Under the pieces are notes generated by a model. The model was not told the DNA's origin. It saw nothing but the letters and a program-made list of their open reading frames with translations, and did no database searches. A stretch of DNA of 6,841 nt, taken from Bacteroidota bacterium. Lineage in GTDB: Bacteria > Bacteroidota > Bacteroidia > Flavobacteriales > Flavobacteriaceae. The DNA lies in NCBI GenBank assembly GCA_023393485.1, contig JAEWLD010000009.1:1-6841 (forward strand), in the 5' to 3' direction. Positions 1 to 5,502 of the stretch are shown piece by piece; the stretch's first letter is position 1, and each line of letters starts with the position of its first letter. The translations under genes and the position numbers were made by a program.

Positions 1-981
1 GGCATTGACCGCGACGCGTTCGCTCAGACCGTAATGCGCCATGAATTCGGTTTCTGCGCCCGTAAAAGCGACTTTTCCCTTGGCCATCGCCTCGAGCGCG
101 TTGTAACCCTGGTCATAGGCATTGACCTGGTCAAGCACGATATGCGCGGCGTCGTAAGCGTTGATGTATTCAGCGTACGGCATGTTTTCGGCCGTCGTGA
201 TTGAAACGCGGTCGCCGTACTTTTTGTTGATTATCTCAAGCGCTTTTTCAAAATACGCATTGCCTTTCTTATGATAATTCCAGCGATTGATGCCGTGAAA
301 AATCCTGATTTTCCCGCTGATGTCCATCGGCTTGAAGATAATCGTATCAGTATTGACCGGGTTTGGAATCATGCCGAGGTATTTTGGCTTGCCTTCGAGT
401 GCGATTGCATAATCGACATCGGTGGCGATCATTCCGTTAATGATGCCGCGCATTTTCAGATGGTGTTTTTTATAACTTGGCGTAAGATGCGGCAGGACGT
501 GACGGTATTCATCGATGGTCGCCGGGTCATTCAAAAAAGCATCGAACAATGAATAACGGTATTTTTTTTCGACGACCGCCTGCATAAACACAACGTCGGT
601 TCCCGAACAAAGCGCAAACATTTTCCGATTGAGCGCGCGAAGCCTTTTCAATAGGGCAAACTCAAACCCTAAATGCGTTTGGATTGGCGTTTCTGAGACC
701 AATTGAACAACGTCGTAACCTTTGAGTTCGGGCAAAAGGAAGTAAAACCTGATGCCGGTTTCAAGCCGTGCAAAATCGTATTTGAAAATCCGGTAAATGA
801 CCTGGCGGATAGGGTTGAGCAGTGAAGATTTGCTCCATTTGGGATCGATATTATAGTCCACGGGATAACCTTTGAAGCCGTCGCCATTGCCGACAATCTT
901 CACTTCATGACCCATTTTGACGAGCGCTTCCTTGAGCGAATTGTGCAGCCGGCTGTATTCCCCGATAAATAATATCCTCAC
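1..981 (-). CDS. GT4-type glycosyltransferase, C-terminus cut off by the window edge
   Basis: The frame is open for 327 codons from a GTG at 981-979 to the left edge, so the C-terminal end is missing. The protein opens with a Rossmann-type first strand (RILFIGEYSRLHNSLKEAL), as in GT-B enzymes. It has a linker motif PNPVNTD at residues 206-212, the usual NPVDTxxF-type hallmark of GT4, and a donor-site helix GYNALEAMAKGK at about 292-303 with conserved Glu297. GT4 enzymes are retaining transferases using nucleotide sugars at the cytoplasmic face of the inner membrane; the sugar cannot be told from sequence. GTG is chosen because a TAA lies 14 codons upstream (1023-1021), no ATG intervenes, and the first beta strand starts directly after it. 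There is no evident Shine-Dalgarno sequence. It is divergent from the next gene across 46 bp. The family is well supported; the exact acceptor and donor are unknown. Confidence 0.87.
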   Translation of the reverse strand, partial: MRILFIGEYSRLHNSLKEALVKMGHEVKIVGNGDGFKGYPVDYNIDPKWSKSSLLNPIRQVIYRIFKYDFARLETGIRFYFLLPELKGYDVVQLVSETPIQTHLGFEFALLKRLRALNRKMFALCSGTDVVFMQAVVEKKYRYSLFDAFLNDPATIDEYRHVLPHLTPSYKKHHLKMRGIINGMIATDVDYAIALEGKPKYLGMIPNPVNTDTIIFKPMDISGKIRIFHGINRWNYHKKGNAYFEKALEIINKKYGDRVSITTAENMPYAEYINAYDAAHIVLDQVNAYDQGYNALEAMAKGKVAFTGAETEFMAHYGLSERVAVNA

Positions 982-998
982 GTGACCAGGATTATTTT

Positions 999-1015
999 TA
1001 TTTTTGGCTAAAATA
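999..1015. promoter_or_regulatory. Candidate promoter element / imperfect palindrome in the first divergent spacer
   Basis: The 46-bp spacer between the two divergent glycosyltransferase genes contains TATTTTTG at 999-1006, an exact fit to the Bacteroidota -7 consensus TAnnTTTG, reading towards the TTG-start gene with about 15 bases of leader. On the other strand TATTTTAG (1015-1008) is one base off the consensus, with a TTGG at 1040-1037 spaced 21 bases upstream. Together they form an imperfect palindrome with six-base arms, TATTTT and AAAATA. No good -33 element was found for the plus-strand copy. AT-rich spacers give such matches easily, so this is tentative. Confidence 0.4.
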
Positions 1016-1020
1016 GGAAA
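1015..1020 (+). promoter_or_regulatory. Ribosome binding site supporting the TTG start
   Basis: AGGAAA at 1015-1020 contains the Shine-Dalgarno core AGGA, which ends 9 bases before the TTG at 1028. With an in-frame stop two codons upstream of that TTG, it supports TTG as the true start. It is the only gene in the window with a reasonable Shine-Dalgarno match next to its start. Confidence 0.5.
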
Positions 1021-1027
1021 TTAAAAC

Positions 1028-2128
1028 TTGAACGCGCCAACCGCTAAAATCTGTCTTATTGGAGAAAGCCTCGCAAGCGGCGGCGCCGAAAGGGCAATGG
1101 CGCTTTTGACCCAGTTCTTTGCAGCGAAAGGCATTGGAGTCCATACCGTGATTGTGGTCGATGAGGTTGATTACGACTACTCGGGTGAGCTGCTCAACCT
1201 CGGCAAGCTTAAAAACGCCAGCAACGGCCCGATCAACAAACTTGGACGATTTAATGTTTTGCGAAAGTATTTGCGAAAGCACAAGTTCGATTACATCATC
1301 GATTTCCGCGTGCGCATTTCGTTTTTACAGGAATTCATTATTTCGCGTCTGCTATACGATGCGCCGACTGTCTATACCGTGCACAGCGCTATGACCGATT
1401 TGTATTTCCCTAAGCAGAAGAAACTTGCCAATCTAGTTTACAAAAGTGCGTACGGCGTTGTTGCGGTTTCTGAAGCCATCGCGACAATGATCGCGCGCGA
1501 TTACGATTTGCGGAATGTCTCTGTAATGCACAATCCGATAGACATTGCATCAGTCGCGAAAGCCGCCAACGCCTTTGTCCCGACCGATGGCAAATACGTT
1601 CTGGCGGCCGGACGGATGAAAGACAACGTCAAGCAATTCGACAAATTAATCAATGCATACAGCCGATCAAAATTGCCCGAAAACGGCATAAAACTGATGA
1701 TTCTCGGCGACGGCGCCAATCTTCCGACGCTCAAAAAGCTCGCGATGCGTTCGGCCTTTGAAGAAAAAATCATCTTCAAAGGCCGCGTTGCCAATCCGTT
1801 TCCGTATATGAAAAACGCCGAATTTTTCGTGCTTTCAAGTAAACGCGAAGGATTGCCGACTGTCATTCTGGAGAGTTTTGCCAGCGGCAAGCCAGTGGTT
1901 TCATTTGATTGCATGACCGGCCCGGCCGAGATGATCGATCATGAAAATAACGGCCTTCTCGTTGACGATCAGGATTTTGAAAAACTGACCCAAGCCATGA
2001 ACCGAATGGTTACTGATAACGAATTGTATCTGCGCTGTTTGGCAGGTGCAAAGTCAGGTGCCGATGCATTCGCGCTCGAAATTATCGGGAAACAGTGGCT
2101 CGAGTTCCTAAAAATTGACGTAAGTTAG
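1028..2128 (+). CDS. GT4 family glycosyltransferase (TTG start)
   Basis: A 366-residue GT-B fold glycosyltransferase of GT4 length. The N-terminal domain starts KICLIGESLASGGAERA (residues 7-23), with the GGAER loop typical of GT4 enzymes in O-antigen and capsule loci. The C-terminal domain starts near residue 190 (YVLAAGRM) and carries a textbook EX7E motif, REGLPTVILE, with Glu274 and Glu282, followed by SGKPVVSFDCMTGPAEMI. In the family these glutamates contact the nucleotide-sugar donor. It probably adds one sugar to a lipid-linked glycan in the cytoplasm. The start is TTG: an in-frame TAA lies just two codons upstream (1022-1024), the first beta strand begins at residue 7, and AGGA at 1015-1018 lies 9 bases before it. 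The ketoisomerase gene follows after 4 bp, suggesting one transcript. Donor and acceptor cannot be assigned. Confidence 0.93.
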   Translation: MNAPTAKICLIGESLASGGAERAMALLTQFFAAKGIGVHTVIVVDEVDYDYSGELLNLGKLKNASNGPINKLGRFNVLRKYLRKHKFDYIIDFRVRISFLQEFIISRLLYDAPTVYTVHSAMTDLYFPKQKKLANLVYKSAYGVVAVSEAIATMIARDYDLRNVSVMHNPIDIASVAKAANAFVPTDGKYVLAAGRMKDNVKQFDKLINAYSRSKLPENGIKLMILGDGANLPTLKKLAMRSAFEEKIIFKGRVANPFPYMKNAEFFVLSSKREGLPTVILESFASGKPVVSFDCMTGPAEMIDHENNGLLVDDQDFEKLTQAMNRMVTDNELYLRCLAGAKSGADAFALEIIGKQWLEFLKIDVS

Positions 2129-2132
2129 CCAC

Positions 2133-2528
2133 ATGGACATTGCCCTTATCGACATCCCTAAAATCGAAGACTATCGCGGCAACATTGCCGTTGTCGAAAA
2201 AAACACCATCCCGTTTGAAGTCAAATGGGTTTACTATCTCTACGACATTCCGAGTACGGCACGCCGCGGCGGCCATGCGCACAAAGAGCAAATCGAACTT
2301 TTGGTTGCGCTTTCGGGAAGCTTTGACGTGATACTCAAAAACGGCGTGGATTCAAAAACAGTTACGCTCAACAAACCCGACAAAGGTTTGGTGATTCCGC
2401 GAAATATGTGGCGCGAGCTTGAAAATTTTTCTTCGGGCGCGGTTTGCCTGGTTTTGGCTTCCGACGTTTTTGAGGAAGACGATTATATCCGCAACTTTGA
2501 CGATTATCTCGCCGGCGTCAACGCTTAA
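2133..2528 (+). CDS. FdtA/QdtA-family dTDP-sugar 3,4-ketoisomerase (WxcM-like cupin)
   Basis: A 131-residue single-domain cupin of the FdtA/WxcM-like family. Known members convert dTDP-4-keto-6-deoxyglucose to the 3-keto isomer in the cytoplasm, ready for C3 transamination towards Fuc3NAc or Qui3NAc. Visible hallmarks are DYRGN at 13-17, YYLYDIP at 34-40, and RRGGHAHK at 44-51 with the paired histidines His48 and His50 expected in the active site. The C-terminal signature LVLASDVFEEDDYIRNFDDY (106-125) also fits. The length is right for a stand-alone enzyme rather than a fusion with an acetyltransferase. The usual partners (an FdtB-like aminotransferase, an acetyltransferase, RmlA and RmlB) are not in the window. 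It lies 4 bp after the GT4 gene and its 3' end overlaps the opposing GT2 gene by 11 bp. Whether the product has the fuco or quinovo configuration cannot be told, so no symbol is given. Confidence 0.88.
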   Translation: MDIALIDIPKIEDYRGNIAVVEKNTIPFEVKWVYYLYDIPSTARRGGHAHKEQIELLVALSGSFDVILKNGVDSKTVTLNKPDKGLVIPRNMWRELENFSSGAVCLVLASDVFEEDDYIRNFDDYLAGVNA

Positions 2529-3462
2529 ATGTCGTAAGCCGTATGCCTTTTTTAAGGAAAGCACTTTTTATTTTTCGGAGCAGGCGGACGATCGGGACCG
2601 GTGCGTCAATCAGGAATTTCTGGCGATTGGTGAGGTTTTCTGAATTTATTTCAGAAACCAGGTTTTTGAATTGATCGTTGAATCCGCTGAGTTTGAATTC
2701 CATCGCGACTATATAGCGGTTAAAATCAAGGAATTTTTTAAGCGCCGGATTTTGCTTTGCGTCCGCTTCATATTTCGCAAAATCGGTGATGACTTTATTG
2801 CCCGGCGACGAACGCGTGATCTGGTTTTCGGAATCCATGATGTACGCGGCGCAAACAGCGTTGTAATAGGCAAGTTTAAACTGCTGGCCTGCGCGGATAT
2901 TAAAATCGATGTCCTCGCCGTACGTTATTTTCTCGTCAAAATAGCCAGCTTTTTCAAATACTTCGCGACGGATGGCCGCAGAACTGTAACAAAAAATCGG
3001 CTGATGCGCGTTGGCCTTGAAGAAATCGGCGACGATATTCATTTCGCCTGTCGCAAAATCTAGGTTTTTATGGACTTCCAGCGCGCGGCCGTTGGGATAT
3101 TTTTCCTCGTAACCTGATGCATACATTCCTGCGTCGGGGAATTTGTCGACAAGCTCTGCCATTTTTTCGAGGAAAAACGGTTCCCATGTATCGTCGGCGT
3201 CAATAAAGGCGATGCAATCTGACGACGCATTTCTGATTCCTGTATTTCGCGCGGCAGACAAACCTTGGTTTTTTTCGTGGCTGATCAATTTGATTCGTCG
3301 GTCATTCAAACCCTTGACCGCATCAAGACTTTTATCTGTAGAGCAATCGTCGATTACAATGAGTTCATAATCGTCAAAGGTCTGCGACAACACGCTTCGA
3401 AGTGTTTTCTCGACAAACTTTTCCTTGTTGTAAAGCGGGATTATGACGGAAAAAAAAGGCAT
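2518..3462 (-). CDS. GT2 family glycosyltransferase
   Basis: A 314-residue GT-A fold, inverting-type family 2 transferase. It begins FFSVIIPLYNKEKFVEKTL (residues 3-21), the canonical GT2 opening. Then come VIDDCSTD (36-43, nucleotide-binding Asp38/Asp39), NQGLSAARNTGI (65-76), the metal-binding DXD-type FIDADD (86-91, Asp88 and Asp90), and GEDIDF (182-187), which sits where the catalytic acidic residue is expected. The last 100 residues lack a clear motif and are basic at the end. It probably adds one sugar to a lipid-linked glycan in the cytoplasm. Its ATG overlaps the stop of the upstream FkbM-like gene by one base (TGATG), so translation is probably coupled. Eight consecutive T bases follow ATGCC on its coding strand. 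The 3' end overlaps the opposing ketoisomerase gene by 11 bp. Confidence 0.93.
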   Translation of the reverse strand: MPFFSVIIPLYNKEKFVEKTLRSVLSQTFDDYELIVIDDCSTDKSLDAVKGLNDRRIKLISHEKNQGLSAARNTGIRNASSDCIAFIDADDTWEPFFLEKMAELVDKFPDAGMYASGYEEKYPNGRALEVHKNLDFATGEMNIVADFFKANAHQPIFCYSSAAIRREVFEKAGYFDEKITYGEDIDFNIRAGQQFKLAYYNAVCAAYIMDSENQITRSSPGNKVITDFAKYEADAKQNPALKKFLDFNRYIVAMEFKLSGFNDQFKNLVSEINSENLTNRQKFLIDAPVPIVRLLRKIKSAFLKKGIRLTTFKR

Positions 3463-4313
3463 CAGTTAGATCTTAGTTTTTGCAAAACCGACTGATCGAA
3501 GAATTTTTCGGTCGCCCACGGATGGGTAAGTGTTGATTCGAAATTGATTTCGGGCAATTCTTTTTCACCGATGCCACTGCGGACGAAGAACAGATTGTTT
3601 CCGTACTGGTTTGCCCCGACGAGCCGATAGCCTTTTTCGCGCGCCAGCCTCGTGAGCGCAGCTGTCGATGCGCCATAGTGATTTTCCGAGGTGACGTCGG
3701 CGGCAAAATCAGGCCGGTACGGCATGACGATGTCTTCGCTGCCGAAGGCGACCTGGCTTTCAATGACCACGACGCGCGGCTGCACGACATCGAGCGCTTT
3801 CCAAATCCAGTAATCGTTGCCGTCGATGTCAATTGACAACAAATCGATTTCGCCCGAAAAATAAGGTTTGACAATCGAGTTGACATTCTCCGCAGTGATG
3901 AATGACCAAAGGAAATGCGGTTTGAAACTCCAGGCATCGGGATGTTTTTTATAAAATCTTTTGCCGCGCCCGATGACCGTTTTGTCGCCGTCAACAAAAA
4001 GTCCGCGCCACCCGAAATGGATGACAAGATTCGCGCAATTGCTGTTGATGCCGTCATGCGAACCAAGATCGACGAAGGTTTTGCCGCCCAATCCGATCGT
4101 CGAAAAAATATAAAGCAGCTTGCCGTCTTCCTCAAACTGTGAAAAGACCTTGAAACCCGTATCGTTGAAATCGGGAAGCGTGCCGTTGCGTTTACATTCC
4201 TGATAGTGTTGGAACTGCCTGAGCTGGGCGATCTGAACTGCCGGCGACAGCCTATCGCGTACCATAAAAGCGTAAAAATATTTCTTCAATAGGTTTTTCA
4301 GGCCTGCCAGCAT
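3462..4313 (-). CDS. FkbM-like SAM-dependent methyltransferase
   Basis: A 283-residue protein with a Rossmann methyltransferase core. Motif I is FVDLGSHDG (residues 80-88), preceded by FSQFEEDG (57-64), a lead-in common in this FkbM-like group. A second strand ends GLFVDGD (104-110), where an acidic residue usually binds the SAM ribose. LLSIDIDGNDYW (158-169) matches the IDIEG-type motif of FkbM proteins. Characterised FkbM relatives O-methylate sugars or polyketides, so here it may methylate a sugar of the glycan (inference). I choose ATG at 4313. A TTG 18 bases further upstream (4331) is in frame but lies inside the predicted -7 promoter element, and the ATG gives a compact hydrophobic/basic start, MLAGLKNLLKKYFYAF. 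Its stop overlaps the GT2 start. The core family call is fairly safe; the substrate is unknown. Confidence 0.78.
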   Translation of the reverse strand: MLAGLKNLLKKYFYAFMVRDRLSPAVQIAQLRQFQHYQECKRNGTLPDFNDTGFKVFSQFEEDGKLLYIFSTIGLGGKTFVDLGSHDGINSNCANLVIHFGWRGLFVDGDKTVIGRGKRFYKKHPDAWSFKPHFLWSFITAENVNSIVKPYFSGEIDLLSIDIDGNDYWIWKALDVVQPRVVVIESQVAFGSEDIVMPYRPDFAADVTSENHYGASTAALTRLAREKGYRLVGANQYGNNLFFVRSGIGEKELPEINFESTLTHPWATEKFFDQSVLQKLRSN

Positions 4314-4327
4314 GATACAGAATTTTC

Positions 4328-4368
4328 CCAAAAATACTTTATTTTCCCATAATCAGTGCTATTTTTGG
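4328..4368. promoter_or_regulatory. Back-to-back candidate promoters forming a perfect 9-bp inverted repeat
   Basis: CCAAAAATA at 4328-4336 and TATTTTTGG at 4360-4368 are perfect reverse complements separated by 23 bases. Each arm is also an exact TAnnTTTG -7 match facing outward. The left arm reads towards the FkbM-like gene, with 15 bases between the element and its ATG. The right arm reads towards the GT4-like gene, with only 4 bases before its ATG, which would make that transcript leaderless or nearly so. CTTTA at 4337-4341 is a weak -33 candidate for the plus-strand copy. The site could be two promoters, a dimeric regulator's operator, or both. Confidence 0.5.
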
Positions 4369-4371
4369 CAC

Positions 4372-5502
4372 ATGCGCAAAAAGCCGCTCCACATCGTCAG
4401 CTTTGACAATCCTTATCCGCCGGTTTATGGCGGCGTCATTGATGTATTTTATAAGTTGAAGGCTTTGCACGGGCTTGGCTTTGAGATTTACCTGCATTGT
4501 TTTGTCGACGGCAAGATTCGGCCTGACAAGCAGCTTGAGCAATACGCCAAAGAAGTGCACTTTTACCGTCGGAAAAAGAAGCAAAGCGGCTATAAAATGC
4601 TGTCGATTTATCCTTTTGCCGTGTATTCGCGCTACCGAAAAGAATTGTACGCAAATATCGTAAAGATTGATGCGCCGATTCTTTTCGAAGGCCAGCAAAC
4701 GAGCTTTCTAACCAAAAAACACGATCTCTCGGGGCGGAAATTGCTGCTTCGGCTCCACAATCTCGAAGCGAATTATTTTCTTGGCCAGGCGCGGAGCGAA
4801 ACCAATTGGCTCAAAAAAGCTGCTTATTTTTCGGAATTCGTAAAATACAAATTCTATCAGCGCGATCTCAAACGTTACAATGCCGTGCTGGCGTTGTCGC
4901 ATTACGAAGAGAAAGCGGCGCGCCAGTACAACAGGAATGTACATTTTGTTCCGGTTTTTCACGGCAATGGACACGTCGCGCAACTTTCGGGGTTCGGTAA
5001 ATACGCAATTTATCACGGCGACCTGCGACTGCCCGACAACCGGCGGGCTGTAAAATTCCTCGTCAATGTTTTTAGGAAGATTCCCGATTATCCGTTTGTG
5101 ATTGCATCCGGCGGACATGGCAAATTCGTGGATAAATTGATTGCCGGACATTCGAACATTTCCTATGTCGAAATCAAAAATGACGAGCCGGATCATCTCA
5201 CGCGATTGCTTGAAGATGCGCACATCAACGTTTTGTTGTCTTTCCAGGAATCGGGGACGAAACTCAAGGCGGTGAATTCGTTGTTCAGGAGTCGCTTCTG
5301 TGTAATCAACAAAAATGTAGTTGATGATGCAAAACTTCTTGATTTGTGCACGATGGCTGAATCCGAAAGCGATTTCATCGATGCAGTCAATTCGTTGAAA
5401 ACGCGGCCATTCGACGATTCAGCCAGGCGGGAAAAGGTATTGACCGAAATTCTCGACGACAGGAAAAACGCTTTAGCAATCGAAAAAATATTGAATCAAT
5501 GA
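4372..5502 (+). CDS. GT4-like glycosyltransferase with a divergent donor-site motif
   Basis: A 376-residue GT-B-like protein. The N-terminus, PLHIVSFDNPYPPVYGGVID (residues 5-24), matches the glycine-rich first loop of GT4 enzymes that start with a PPxxGG motif. Residues near 124-131 (LLRLHNLE) and 185-189 (LALSH) fit the end of the N-terminal domain. The C-terminal domain starts at AIYHGDLRLPDNRRAV (about 212-227), and its donor-site segment is SGTKLKAVNSLF (294-305). In many relatives this reads GTxxKxLEA; here Asn302 replaces the usual glutamate, so the classic EX7E pair is incomplete. I choose ATG at 4372 over one at 4312, whose extra 20 residues look unrelated to the family and would overlap the divergent gene. 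The next gene overlaps it by ATGA. Likely cytoplasmic sugar transfer; specificity is unknown. Confidence 0.82.
   Translation: MRKKPLHIVSFDNPYPPVYGGVIDVFYKLKALHGLGFEIYLHCFVDGKIRPDKQLEQYAKEVHFYRRKKKQSGYKMLSIYPFAVYSRYRKELYANIVKIDAPILFEGQQTSFLTKKHDLSGRKLLLRLHNLEANYFLGQARSETNWLKKAAYFSEFVKYKFYQRDLKRYNAVLALSHYEEKAARQYNRNVHFVPVFHGNGHVAQLSGFGKYAIYHGDLRLPDNRRAVKFLVNVFRKIPDYPFVIASGGHGKFVDKLIAGHSNISYVEIKNDEPDHLTRLLEDAHINVLLSFQESGTKLKAVNSLFRSRFCVINKNVVDDAKLLDLCTMAESESDFIDAVNSLKTRPFDDSARREKVLTEILDDRKNALAIEKILNQ

Noticed and set aside
271..552. 93-codon plus-strand open frame antisense to the first glycosyltransferase
   Set aside because: The minus frame is continuous with GT4 motifs through the whole region. 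The plus frame lacks a domain, and there is no promoter or ribosome site before it.
1501..1914. 137-codon minus-strand open frame opposite the GT4 gene
   Set aside because: It covers the EX7E region of the plus-strand enzyme, where coding constraint explains the absence of stops.
3473..4135. 220-codon minus-strand open frame in another phase of the FkbM-like gene
   Set aside because: It is rich in Ser, Arg and Ala, with no motif, as expected for an out-of-phase reading of a real gene whose own frame carries methyltransferase motifs.
4314..4331. TTG at 4331 as the start of the FkbM-like gene
   Set aside because: The TTG lies within the TATTTTTGG element itself, and an ATG 18 bases downstream gives a sensible N-terminus.
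4328..4368. Reading the inverted repeat as a rho-independent terminator or an invertible recombination site
   Set aside because: The stem is AT-rich with a 23-base loop and lies between divergent gene starts, where no transcript should end. No recombinase gene is visible, and the arms are short and explained by promoter consensus.
4312..4371. ATG at 4312 as the start of the GT4-like gene, adding 20 residues
   Set aside because: The extension lacks family resemblance, covers the candidate promoters and overlaps the start of the divergent methyltransferase gene. ATG 4372 lies just before the first beta strand.
4708..5223. 171-codon minus-strand open frame opposite the GT4-like gene
   Set aside because: The plus-strand frame has clear glycosyltransferase motifs across this span. 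The antisense peptide shows no recognisable domain.
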